A stretch of DNA of 64,000 bases from Flavobacterium azizsancarii (GTDB taxonomy: Bacteria; Bacteroidota; Bacteroidia; Flavobacteriales; Flavobacteriaceae). A program made the position numbers and the translations under genes. Within the stretch, counting starts at the first letter, position 1. Each line of letters begins with the position of its first letter. The notes below the pieces were generated by a model that saw only the letters and a program-made list of their open reading frames with translations, did not search any database and was not told the origin of the DNA. Shown one piece after another: positions 9,273 to 17,517 of the stretch. The DNA lies in NCBI RefSeq assembly GCF_027980145.1, contig NZ_JAMZNK010000020.1:1-64000 (forward strand). The letters are read 5' to 3'.

Positions 9273-10313
9273 TTACGATATGTAAAATGAAGCATTCTCC
9301 GCATTGATAATATCAATAGGCAATAAAATAGTTTCCGGGATATCTTTCCTGAATAAAAAATGCTCTATCAAAGTACTAACACCTAAATAAGCTTGTCTTT
9401 TTTGATTTTGATGAATTAGAAAATGAACCAATCCCTGATTCAGGAAGTTCACATTTTTTTCGACTAAGTCATAACCAATAAGTGCAATTTTTTTATTTTT
9501 TAATGGAGATAGAATAGAGGCAATCTGATAGGCTTTTGAAGTCGTGATGAAGATTCCTTTTAAGTGTGGGTTTTCTTCTAAAAAGGCAGAAAACTTACTT
9601 TCGACATTTGGATGTTTTAATTTTAGAGTAATTAAAGAAAATCCTGCGATCTTTTTTTCGTCAAAATAATTTCTAAAGCCTTTTTCCTTTTCCTGCATAT
9701 GGACTGCATTTTTCAGGCTTTCATCAATATGGATAATTGCAATTTGACCTTCGCTTAGAATCAGGTTCATTAAACTTGCTGCGACACGTCCGCTTTTATA
9801 CAAATCCTGTCCAACAAAACCCTTAATAGATTCTCCTTCGATTTGATTATTAAAAGTATTCACTATAATTTCCAACTCGTCGTATTGTTTTACAATTTCC
9901 AGTGTTTCCTTATGAAATAACGGAGCGATCAAAACAGCATCAGGAGATTGTTTGATTATGGTTTCATTAGTATTCATAAACGATTTCGTGCTTTCAGGAT
10001 TAAAGTAATGAGTCTCGATAATCACACTATAGGCTTTAAATTCTGTTATAGCTTCCTGAATCCCGTTAACACAAGGAAGCCAGTAAGGATCAATTTCCGG
10101 ATCCGGAAGTAAAACGCAAATACGGTAAACTTTGGTGTTTTTTAAATTTCGGGCAATTAAGTTCGGCTCATAATCAATGACATTTAAAACCTCATTTATT
10201 TTATCCAGAGCCGTTGGAGATACTTTTCCTCTATTATGCAATACCCTGTCTACAGTTCCTTTCGAAACTCCAGCCATTTTTGCTATATCCTTAATTGTGT
10301 ACTTTTTATCCAT
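9273..10313 (-). CDS. LacI-type transcriptional regulator
   Basis: 346 residues: an N-terminal LacI helix-turn-helix (YTIKDIAKMAGVSKGTVDRV, residues 5-24) with the hinge-region motif NLIARNLK, then a periplasmic-binding-like effector domain (about 65-340). It stands divergently from the sugar kinase, with two palindromes in between that are repeated exactly upstream of susC, so it is very likely the regulator of both transcripts. The effector may be an amino sugar or its phosphate. The operators sit upstream of the promoters, so activation is as possible as repression. Confidence 0.92.
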   Translation of the reverse strand: MDKKYTIKDIAKMAGVSKGTVDRVLHNRGKVSPTALDKINEVLNVIDYEPNLIARNLKNTKVYRICVLLPDPEIDPYWLPCVNGIQEAITEFKAYSVIIETHYFNPESTKSFMNTNETIIKQSPDAVLIAPLFHKETLEIVKQYDELEIIVNTFNNQIEGESIKGFVGQDLYKSGRVAASLMNLILSEGQIAIIHIDESLKNAVHMQEKEKGFRNYFDEKKIAGFSLITLKLKHPNVESKFSAFLEENPHLKGIFITTSKAYQIASILSPLKNKKIALIGYDLVEKNVNFLNQGLVHFLIHQNQKRQAYLGVSTLIEHFLFRKDIPETILLPIDIINAENASFYIS

Positions 10314-10372
10314 ATGAGCAAATATAGAAACTTTGATTTAATAATTTAAAAAATGTTGTAAGAATTATTTAG

Positions 10373-10409
10373 TGTGCTCGAGAACATTTTATTAGTGTGT
10401 TCGAGCACA
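10373..10409. promoter_or_regulatory. Operator pair for the LacI-type regulator, kinase side
   Basis: TGTGCTCGAGAACA (10373-10386) and TGTGTTCGAGCACA (10396-10409), separated by nine bases. The reverse complements of the two susC sites are the same sequences in the same order. They lie between the divergent regulator and kinase genes. Confidence 0.82.
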
Positions 10410-10424
10410 TTTTTAGTTTTTTTC

Positions 10425-10455
10425 TTGTTTTATAAAAATATAATATATAGTTTCG
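10425..10455 (+). promoter_or_regulatory. Promoter of the kinase operon
   Basis: TTG at 10425-10427, a 20-base spacer and TAGTTTCG at 10448-10455, identical in both boxes and spacing to the susC promoter. Transcription would start near 10460, with a leader of about 85 bases to the GTG start codon. Confidence 0.7.
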
Positions 10456-10545
10456 TAGAATCAAAACCAAAAATTTAAAATAAATCCTTAACCAAAAATC
10501 ATTGTAAACTTCTGTTTTGTAGTGATTTATTACAATATCTTTTAA

Positions 10546-11637
10546 GTGAAAAAAATTACTTCCTTAGCCCCGGGTCGGACATGTCTCTTTGGAGATCATC
10601 AGGATTATTTAGGATTGCCGGTTATAGCCTGTGCAATCGATCGAAATATAAAATTAACCGCAACAGAGAATCAGACCAATACATTTATTCTTAATATGAT
10701 TGATATTGGCGAAATCCGTAGCATTAATATTGATGCAACTTTCGACAAATTAGAGCCTCGTGATTATTTTGCCTCTTCATTGCGCGTACTGCGCAGATAT
10801 GGCTGTGTGCCCAATGTGGGGTATACGATAACCATTACAGGAGATATTCCAATTAATTCAGGAACATCAAGTTCATCCGCTTTATTAATGGCGTGGATTC
10901 GTTTTTTAATTTCGGCTTTTGGCGTTGATCAGGAAGTTACGCCTGAATTTATTTCGAAAGTAGGATATGAATCCGAAGTATTGGAACACGGAGAACCTGG
11001 AGGAATGATGGATCATTTTAGTATTGGAGCAGGAAATATTGTTTATATAAATACAAAAGATCCTTTCTCTTATAAAATTATCGGAACAGAATTAAAAGGT
11101 TTAATTACCGGAGTTTCCGGTGTTCCAAAAGAAACAATAGGATTGCTTGGCGAAGTAAAAGGAAATGCCTTGATCGCAATTGATATTGTGAAGCAGAATT
11201 TTCCGGATTTTGATCTAAATCTTTCTAAAATTGAGGATTTAGACCGCTATAGAAATTGTTTGCCAGACCGATTAATGCCTTATTTTGATGCCGCACTAAA
11301 AAATTTCCATTATACAAAAGAAGCTTTAAAAGAGTTTGAAAAACCAGTTTTAGATCTTCAAAAAATAGGCGCATTAATGAATCTGCATCACGAAGTTTTG
11401 CGTGATTTATTAAAAATTACAGTTCCGCGAATTGATGATATGATCGATGCCGCTTTACGAGCAGGAGCTTACGGAGCTAAAATTGTGGGTTCCGGAGGTG
11501 GCGGCAGTATTGTAGTTATTGCGAATCCTGAAAAAGAGGATGTGATAATCGAAGCCATTCTTAAAGCTGGAGCTCAGGAAGCATATGCCGTTACGGTAGA
11601 TCCGGGCGTTAGAATTATTGAAAATATTGAAATTTAA
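10546..11637 (+). CDS. GHMP-family sugar 1-kinase (galactokinase-like)
   Basis: 363 residues from a GTG start. The three GHMP motifs are present: APGRTCLFGDHQDY at the N-terminus (galactokinase-like substrate site), the ATP loop PINSGTSSSSAL (about 104-115), and the C-terminal KIVGSGGGGS. It should phosphorylate a sugar, probably at the anomeric carbon, using ATP. The next gene, nine bases on, is a sugar nucleotidyltransferase, the usual consumer of a sugar 1-phosphate. With GH109 upstream, N-acetylgalactosamine is the favoured substrate, but galactose or a uronic acid cannot be excluded by eye. Confidence 0.85.
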   Translation: MKKITSLAPGRTCLFGDHQDYLGLPVIACAIDRNIKLTATENQTNTFILNMIDIGEIRSINIDATFDKLEPRDYFASSLRVLRRYGCVPNVGYTITITGDIPINSGTSSSSALLMAWIRFLISAFGVDQEVTPEFISKVGYESEVLEHGEPGGMMDHFSIGAGNIVYINTKDPFSYKIIGTELKGLITGVSGVPKETIGLLGEVKGNALIAIDIVKQNFPDFDLNLSKIEDLDRYRNCLPDRLMPYFDAALKNFHYTKEALKEFEKPVLDLQKIGALMNLHHEVLRDLLKITVPRIDDMIDAALRAGAYGAKIVGSGGGGSIVVIANPEKEDVIIEAILKAGAQEAYAVTVDPGVRIIENIEI

Positions 11638-11646
11638 AAAATAAAT

Positions 11647-12522
11647 ATGCACAACAATTTAGTTATTCTTGCGGGTGGAGCATCATCCCGCATGAAAAAA
11701 GAAGCCGTTCTTGATAATTTATCTCCCGAAGAAATTACACAGGCAAACGAAAGAAGCAAAGGTTTAATTGGTGTAGGAGCAAGCGGAAGACCTTTGTTAG
11801 ATTATCTTTTATTGAATGCTAAAAAAGCGGGATATAAAAACATCTACATTATTATTGGCGAACAAGGAAATTTATTCAAGGAGTTTTACGGAACTCAAAA
11901 TACAAATAATAATTTTCACGGACTCAATATTTCTTTTGCGGTACAATATATTCCCGAAGGACGAATAAAACCCTTTGGTACAGCAGATGCTTTGTTTCAG
12001 GCAGTCGAACAGTTTCCGGAGTTAAATACACAACAATACTCCGTTTGTAATAGTGATAATTTATATTCGGCAGCAGCCTTACTAGCATTGAGAGAAACCG
12101 ATAGTCCAAATGCATTTATTGCTTACGATCGTGATGCTCTGGAATTTCCTTCTGAAAGGATTTCGCGTTTTGCTATTGCCAAATTGGATAAAAACAACCA
12201 ATTACTTGATATTTTAGAAAAACCATCTGCTGCTGTTTTGCAGGATTATAAAGATGTCCAAGGTAAAATAAGAGTTAGTATGAATGCTTTTAAGTTTAAC
12301 GGAAGCACTTTGTATACCCATCTTAAAAATTGTCCGGTTCATCCGGAAAGAGATGAGAAAGAATTACCAACAGTACTTTTAAATGCTGTAAAAGAACATC
12401 CAAATACCACCTTAGGAATTCCGTTTTCAGAACATGTTCCCGATCTAACAGCCAAAGAAGATATCGCTGATGTAAAAGAATATTTACAGCAGTTTTATCC
12501 GGTTTTAGACTGGGATGCTTAA
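11647..12522 (+). CDS. Sugar-1-phosphate nucleotidyltransferase
   Basis: 291 residues with the nucleotidyltransferase signature VILAGGASSRMKK at the N-terminus (nucleotide binding) and the acidic metal site region SVCNSDNLYS. It is expected to join a sugar 1-phosphate to a nucleoside triphosphate. It follows the GHMP kinase by nine bases, so the two probably act in sequence as a kinase plus pyrophosphorylase pair. The nucleotide (UTP, GTP or dTTP) is not readable from sequence. Confidence 0.82.
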   Translation: MHNNLVILAGGASSRMKKEAVLDNLSPEEITQANERSKGLIGVGASGRPLLDYLLLNAKKAGYKNIYIIIGEQGNLFKEFYGTQNTNNNFHGLNISFAVQYIPEGRIKPFGTADALFQAVEQFPELNTQQYSVCNSDNLYSAAALLALRETDSPNAFIAYDRDALEFPSERISRFAIAKLDKNNQLLDILEKPSAAVLQDYKDVQGKIRVSMNAFKFNGSTLYTHLKNCPVHPERDEKELPTVLLNAVKEHPNTTLGIPFSEHVPDLTAKEDIADVKEYLQQFYPVLDWDA

Positions 12523-12593
12523 GAAAAATTAACAAAAAATTGATATCTAATTTACAAATAAGTACAACTTATTAGACTACTTTTGTTTTAAAA

Positions 12594-12641
12594 TTGCAAA
12601 AAAAATGCATTTAATTGCATTTCAATTGCAATATATTTGCA
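12594..12641 (+). promoter_or_regulatory. Phased TGCA array and -7 element upstream of the permease gene
   Basis: Five GC dinucleotides within TTGCA/TGCAA-type words begin at 12596, 12607, 12617, 12628 and 12639, that is 11, 10, 11 and 11 bases apart, one helical turn each. The last overlaps TATATTTG (12632-12639), a perfect TAnnTTTG -7 box. The array may bind a protein along one face of the helix. It does not resemble the LacI-type operators. Confidence 0.5.
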
Positions 12642-12705
12642 AAAAAAAGTTGATGTTATTTTAGATAGAAAAAAACTAATCTATTAACAATCAACCAAAA
12701 GTATT

Positions 12706-14085
12706 ATGTCAAACATTGAAAGTGCATTACAAATAGAAAAAAGGAGTACTATTATTCCGATGGTCATTTTAACCGCATTATTTTTTATTTTGGGTTTTGT
12801 TACCTGGCTTAACGGACCTTTGATTCCATTTTTTCAGTTGGCGTGTGAGTTGACCTCTTCACAGGCTTATTTTGTAACTTTTGCTTTTTACATTGCTTAT
12901 TTTGTAATGGCAATTCCGTCATCGTGGGTGATTGAAAAAGTAGGCTATAAAAACGGAATTTCACTAGGATTATTGATCATTGCTGCGGGTGCATTTATGT
13001 TTTATCCTGCTGCTGAAAGCCGAACTTTTTTACTGTTTTTAATTGCATTATTTGTCATGGGAACAGGTTTGGCAATTTTGCAGACAGCATCAAATCCTTA
13101 TGTAGTCGTAATTGGCCCAAGGGAAAGTGCTGCGGCAAGAATCAGCGTGTTGGGAATTGCAAATAAACTGGCCGGATTTGTGGCGCCATTGATATTGACA
13201 GCTTTGGTTTTGTCTAATATGCAGGAGTTTACAGCAGATAAAATTGCGTTGTTAGATTCAGTTTCAAAATCAAACGCTTTAAATTCTCTTGCATTGCAAT
13301 TGCAAAGACCTTACCTTTATATGGGATTAATTATAATGGTTCTGGCACTTTTTGTAAAGTTGTCGCCATTGCCGGAAATTGATTTGGATGAAGACGGAAA
13401 TGTAACGCATTTGAGTATTTTTAAGCAAATCAGAAATGCATTCAGACGACCACAATTGGTTTTAGGCGTAATTACTTTAATGCTGTATTTGGCTGCTGAA
13501 GTTTTAGCCGGAGATTCTATTGGAGCTTTCGGAAAAGAATTAGGAGTATATGGAACCGAAGGAAATTTTTATTTAAAATTAACTTCCTTTACCATGTCTG
13601 CAATGGTGGTGGGATATATATTAGGGATAACATTAATACCTAAATACCTTTCGCAGGTTACAGCTTTAAAAGCATCAGGAGTTTTGGGTATAATTTTGGT
13701 AATGGCCATCGTTTTGATTTCGCCTAAAATTATGGTTCAGTTGCCTGGAATTCCAAATTTACCAGTAGTAATTCTGCTAGTAGCATTATTGGGTTTAGCA
13801 AATGCATTGTGTTGGCCGGCGATTTGGCCAATGGCGTTAGAAGATTTAGGAGGATATACTAAAATAGGAAGTGCAATTTTGATCATGGGTATCATTGGAG
13901 GAGCAATTTTTCCTTTGTTATACGGATTGATCACAGAAAATATAAATGCGTCAAATATTGCAAACGGAACCGCAGAGATATCAAAAAGCGGAAATCAAAT
14001 TGCTTATTTAATGTTGTTACCATCTTATATAATGATACTTTTTTATGCTATAAAAGGTCATAAATATCGAAGTTGGAAAATGTAA
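12706..14085 (+). CDS. Sugar:proton symporter of the FucP/GluP/NagP-like MFS group
   Basis: 459 residues with about 12 membrane segments. The start PMVILTALFFILGFVTWLNG and the motif TGLAILQTASNPYVV are typical of the FucP-GluP-NagP branch of the major facilitator superfamily, which imports hexoses or N-acetylhexosamines across the inner membrane. It has its own promoter region and is followed by the NagB fusion 26 bases on, so an N-acetylhexosamine cargo is likely. Confidence 0.85.
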   Translation: MSNIESALQIEKRSTIIPMVILTALFFILGFVTWLNGPLIPFFQLACELTSSQAYFVTFAFYIAYFVMAIPSSWVIEKVGYKNGISLGLLIIAAGAFMFYPAAESRTFLLFLIALFVMGTGLAILQTASNPYVVVIGPRESAAARISVLGIANKLAGFVAPLILTALVLSNMQEFTADKIALLDSVSKSNALNSLALQLQRPYLYMGLIIMVLALFVKLSPLPEIDLDEDGNVTHLSIFKQIRNAFRRPQLVLGVITLMLYLAAEVLAGDSIGAFGKELGVYGTEGNFYLKLTSFTMSAMVVGYILGITLIPKYLSQVTALKASGVLGIILVMAIVLISPKIMVQLPGIPNLPVVILLVALLGLANALCWPAIWPMALEDLGGYTKIGSAILIMGIIGGAIFPLLYGLITENINASNIANGTAEISKSGNQIAYLMLLPSYIMILFYAIKGHKYRSWKM

Positions 14086-14111
14086 CGAGAGGAATTAAAA
14101 AAAACTATATC

Positions 14112-16040
14112 ATGTTAAAAAGTAAAATAGACAAGGCAACAGGTTTCGAAAAGAGATTTGAAAACATCAATACGGTGGTTTTCGAAAATTCTGGTGAAGC
14201 ATCAAAAGCAGTAGCGCAGGAAATTGCGGCTTTAATTCAATCCAAGCAAAAAGAAAACAAACCTTGTATATTAGGTCTTGCAACAGGATCTTCTCCAAAA
14301 GGATTATATGCTGAGTTAGTGCGTTTGCATAAAGAGGAAGGTTTGAGTTTTAAAAACGTAATCAGTTTTAATTTGGATGAATATTATCCGATGGAACCAA
14401 ACTCAATCAACAGTTACGTTCGCTTTATGAAAGAATTACTGTTTGATCATGTTGATATTTTACCTGAAAATGCTCATGTTCCTAACGGACTTTTGACTAA
14501 AGAACAAATTGCAGATTATTGTACAGATTATGAAGCAAAAATTGAAGCTTTGGGAGGAATCGATCTTCAGGTTTTGGGAATTGGGGGTAACGGACATATT
14601 GGTTTTAATGAATCCGGTTCATTACAAAACTCTAAAACTCGTTTAGTAGCTTTAGATCATATTACGAGAGTAGCGGCAAGCAAGGATTTCTTCGGATTAA
14701 GTAATACGCCGAGAACTGCAATCACGCTTGGAGTAAAAAAAATCATGGAAGCTAAAAGAGTAATCTTATTAGCTTGGGGAGAAGGAAAAGCAAATGTTGT
14801 AAAAAGATCTGTAGAAGATGAAGTTACGAATAGAGTACCTGCTTCATTTTTGCAAGAACACAATAATGCTGTTTTTGTTTTAGATAAGGAAGCTTCTTCA
14901 AAATTAACGAGAATCAACAAGCCTTGGTTGGTAGAAAAAGTAATCTGGACAGATAAATTAACGCGTAAAGCAGTTTTAGGATTGGCGCTTCAGCTTAAAA
15001 AACCAATTTTAATGTTGACTGATGCTGATTATATCGAACACGGAATGAGTGATTTATTAGCTGATTCTGGTCCGGCATACGACATAAATATTAAGATATT
15101 TAATAAATTACAGAATACAATCACAGGCTGGCCAGGTGGAAAACCAAATGCAGACGACTCAAACCGTCCGGAAAGAGCAGAACCAGCCAGAAAACGTGTA
15201 TTGATTTTTAGCCCGCATCCTGATGATGATATCATTAGTATGGGAGGAACTTTTATGCGTTTGCAAGAGCAGGGACATGACGTGCATGTGGCTTACCAAA
15301 CGTCTGGAAATATTGCAGTTGCAGATGATGAAGCGTTGCGTTTTGCAAGATTTGTAATTGATTACAACGAAAAATTTGGAATCAAAAGTCCGGAAGCAGA
15401 TGATATTTACAAAAAAGCACAAACTTTTTTAGAGAATAAAAAGAACAGTGAAATTGATATTCCGGAAGTTCGTTACATAAAAGGATTAATCAGAAAAGGA
15501 GAGGCGAGAGCAACAAGTCATTTTGTTGGATTAACCGATGATCAGATTCATTTTATGGAATTGCCATTTTATGAAACCGGAACAATTGAGAAAAAACCAA
15601 TCGGCAAAGAAGACATTCAATTGACGATGGATTTAATCGAGAACATTAAACCACATCAAATATATGCAGCAGGAGATTTAGCAGATCCACACGGAACACA
15701 CAAGGTTTGTCTGGATGCTATTTTTGAAGCAGTAAAAGCTTTAAAACCAAAATCTTTCATGGATGATTGTTGGTTATGGTTGTATCGTGGAGCTTGGCAG
15801 GAATGGGGAATTGACGAAGTCGAAATGGCGGTACCAATGAGCCCGGATCAGGTTTTAGCAAAACGTCACGGAATCTTCAAGCACCAATCGCAAAAAGATG
15901 GGGTTGTTTTTCAGGGAACTGACGCAAGGGAATTTTGGCAAAGAGCCGAAGACAGAAACGCAGAAACAGCTGCTTTGTACCAGGAGTTAGGTCTGGCAAC
16001 GTACGCAGCGATGGAAGCTTTCGTGAGATGGCACTATTAA
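14112..16040 (+). CDS. nagB: Glucosamine-6-phosphate deaminase fused to a PIG-L deacetylase domain
   Basis: 642 residues from the ATG at 14112. An upstream in-frame start at 14073 overlaps the permease gene and adds a non-family tail. Residues about 15-260 are NagB: ATGSSPKGLY phosphate loop, FNLDEYYPM with the catalytic Asp, and GIGGNGHIGFNE with the active-site His and Glu. Residues about 365-600 are a PIG-L (LmbE-like) zinc deacetylase domain: IFSPHPDDDIISMGG plus the later DPHGTH motif. NagB turns glucosamine 6-phosphate into fructose 6-phosphate and ammonia. The two-domain form is, from memory, common in Bacteroidota. The deacetylase domain may supply the NagA-type step, as no separate nagA is in the window. 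Confidence 0.9.
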   Translation: MLKSKIDKATGFEKRFENINTVVFENSGEASKAVAQEIAALIQSKQKENKPCILGLATGSSPKGLYAELVRLHKEEGLSFKNVISFNLDEYYPMEPNSINSYVRFMKELLFDHVDILPENAHVPNGLLTKEQIADYCTDYEAKIEALGGIDLQVLGIGGNGHIGFNESGSLQNSKTRLVALDHITRVAASKDFFGLSNTPRTAITLGVKKIMEAKRVILLAWGEGKANVVKRSVEDEVTNRVPASFLQEHNNAVFVLDKEASSKLTRINKPWLVEKVIWTDKLTRKAVLGLALQLKKPILMLTDADYIEHGMSDLLADSGPAYDINIKIFNKLQNTITGWPGGKPNADDSNRPERAEPARKRVLIFSPHPDDDIISMGGTFMRLQEQGHDVHVAYQTSGNIAVADDEALRFARFVIDYNEKFGIKSPEADDIYKKAQTFLENKKNSEIDIPEVRYIKGLIRKGEARATSHFVGLTDDQIHFMELPFYETGTIEKKPIGKEDIQLTMDLIENIKPHQIYAAGDLADPHGTHKVCLDAIFEAVKALKPKSFMDDCWLWLYRGAWQEWGIDEVEMAVPMSPDQVLAKRHGIFKHQSQKDGVVFQGTDAREFWQRAEDRNAETAALYQELGLATYAAMEAFVRWHY

Positions 16041-16386
16041 AAAGTTGCTAAGGTTCTGAGAAACTAAGTTCCTGAGTTTTTTATCCTTTAAAATATTCGC
16101 CATAAATTCACGAATTAATTTAAAACTAATTTAAAACTAATTTGTGAATTCGTGGCGATTTCTTTTTAATCTATGATTTTTTGAATAGGGTATTACGAGT
16201 TTTTAAGTCTCAGTTTTCAGCTGTTAAACTGTTAACCGCGACTGAAAACTGAAATCTGCGACCGCAAACTATTTTAAAATCTGTGGCTAAAAAAATAAAA
16301 AATAGCAATAGCTTTGCATCAACAAGAAGCAAGAAAGAGAATAAGTCCATATTCTATTTTCTTGCTTCTTTCTTCTTTAAAAAAAT
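16041..16386. repeat. Gene-free stretch with three dispersed repeats
   Basis: No gene is seen. Positions 16041-16077 carry a repeat with TTGCTAAGGTTCTGAGAAAC, whose reverse-complement relative lies at 29331-29366. Positions 16098-16157 form an inverted repeat built on AATTCACGAATT and GTGAATTCGTGGCG, likely a terminator after nagB. Positions 16207-16270 carry CTCAGTTTTCAG and ACTGAAAACTGAAATCTG, related to the repeat at 43093-43166. Confidence 0.6.
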
Positions 16387-16623
16387 ATGGAACCAGACAA
16401 AAAACTTCTCATAAAATTAGCCCATACCAAAATGCCTTTCGGAAAATACGAAGGACGATTTTTAATTGAATTACCGGAATATTATGTGGTTTGGTACCAT
16501 AATAAAGGTTTTCCTAATGGCGAATTGGGGCAACAACTGGCACTTGTCTATGAATTGAAACTTAATGGACTCGAAGAATTAATCAGGAATATTAAGAAAC
16601 AATATCCCAAACCAATTAAATAG
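16387..16623 (+). CDS. DUF3820 family small protein
   Basis: 78 residues, soluble, with the family core KMPFGKYEGRFLIELPEYYVVWY near the N-terminus. DUF3820 proteins are small nucleic-acid-associated or exonuclease-linked domains of unclear role. It stands alone between repeat-rich spacers. Confidence 0.7.
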   Translation: MEPDKKLLIKLAHTKMPFGKYEGRFLIELPEYYVVWYHNKGFPNGELGQQLALVYELKLNGLEELIRNIKKQYPKPIK

Positions 16624-16670
16624 TAAGAAAAATCTTTTGCTGTATCGTTTTTTTTATTTAAGTTTGATCT

Positions 16671-16872
16671 ATAAAAATATTACAATTTTTAAAACTAATT
16701 GATACCACAAATTCAAGCCTGAATGTGTAAATGTGTACAAGTCAATATTTTAAAATTATAATATTTAATACATAAAAATATTATAATTTTTTAAAACAAA
16801 TTGATACCACAGAATTCAAGCCTGAATTTTTAGATGTGTACAAGTCAATATTTTTTAAAATTATAATATTTT
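16671..16872. repeat. Tandem pair of palindromic units of about 100 bases
   Basis: Unit one (16671-16766) and unit two (16772-16872) share ATTGATACCACA, ATTCAAGCCTGAAT and GTGTACAAGTCAATATTTT. Each unit begins with AAATATTA(C/T)AATTTTT and ends with its reverse complement, so each can fold into one long hairpin. This fills much of the gene-free stretch 16624-17059; the rest shows only the promoter block at 17015-17044. Confidence 0.7.
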
Positions 16873-17014
16873 TTTTATGTTAAAAATTACTTCAAGAGCC
16901 AGTATTTCATAAGGCTTTATACTCGCGCCTTTCTTACGTCATTTATGTTTGGATATTCCAAATCCCCATTAAATTTATTTGTTAGTAACTTTGAAATGTT
17001 CTCTATTGTTCTCC

Positions 17015-17044
17015 TAAGTGTTTTTCTATTTTTGTAATAATTAA
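17015..17044 (+). promoter_or_regulatory. Promoter block of the first DUF4190-like gene
   Basis: TATTTTTG at 17027-17034 matches TAnnTTTG. The surrounding block AAGTGTTTTTCTATTTTTG is identical to that upstream of the second paralogue (about 17475-17493). Confidence 0.55.
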
Positions 17045-17059
17045 GATGAAAAAAACTAA

Positions 17060-17356
17060 ATGGGAAACAATATTAAAACCTCGAGTTCAGGTGAAAATTT
17101 TAGCATTGCAGCTTTAGTTTTAGGAATAATTTCTAATATAGTAGCTTTCATTCCTTGTATAAATGTGGTGGCGCTGGTTACTTCACTCCTCACTATAATT
17201 TTTGCTGTAGTTGGTTTGTACAGAGCAAAAAATGCAAATTCTTCAGCTTTGTTGGCTAAAATAAGTTTGGTTTTGGGAATCGTTGCATTGGTGTTCTCAA
17301 TAATTCTCGTATTAGTTTATGGCTTTATTATTGGTGCTTTATCATTTTGGGATTAG
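17060..17356 (+). CDS. DUF4190-like small membrane protein
   Basis: 98 residues with two strongly hydrophobic segments separated by a short loop (VVGLYRAKNANSSALLAKIS), the layout of DUF4190 proteins. It is a paralogue of the next gene: both have a repeated ALVLGI start, a paired Cys region (FIPC) and a GLxxAK loop. It sits in the inner membrane; the function is unknown. The gene and its promoter appear to have been duplicated together. Confidence 0.6.
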   Translation: MGNNIKTSSSGENFSIAALVLGIISNIVAFIPCINVVALVTSLLTIIFAVVGLYRAKNANSSALLAKISLVLGIVALVFSIILVLVYGFIIGALSFWD

Positions 17357-17473
17357 TAATAAGGATGTGATTGGTGAACAAGGTGTGAAAAATAATTATG
17401 AATACTAAAAATAACAAGAAATTCCCTTTTAATTTATTTGTTGATAACTTTGATGCATTCTATAGTGTTCACG

Positions 17474-17503
17474 TAAGTGTTTTTCTATTTTTGTAATAAT
17501 TAA
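17474..17503 (+). promoter_or_regulatory. Promoter block of the second DUF4190-like gene
   Basis: TATTTTTG at 17486-17493, inside the same block found at 17015-17044. The gene starts 24 bases after the -7 element in both copies, give or take a few bases. Confidence 0.55.
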
Positions 17504-17517
17504 CATAAAAACACTAT

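Noticed and set aside
14541..14620. Apparent loss of a catalytic Asp in NagB (GGNGHIGFNE with Asn)
   Set aside because: Asn at this place is, from memory, normal in Bacillus-type NagB proteins; the His and Glu are present.
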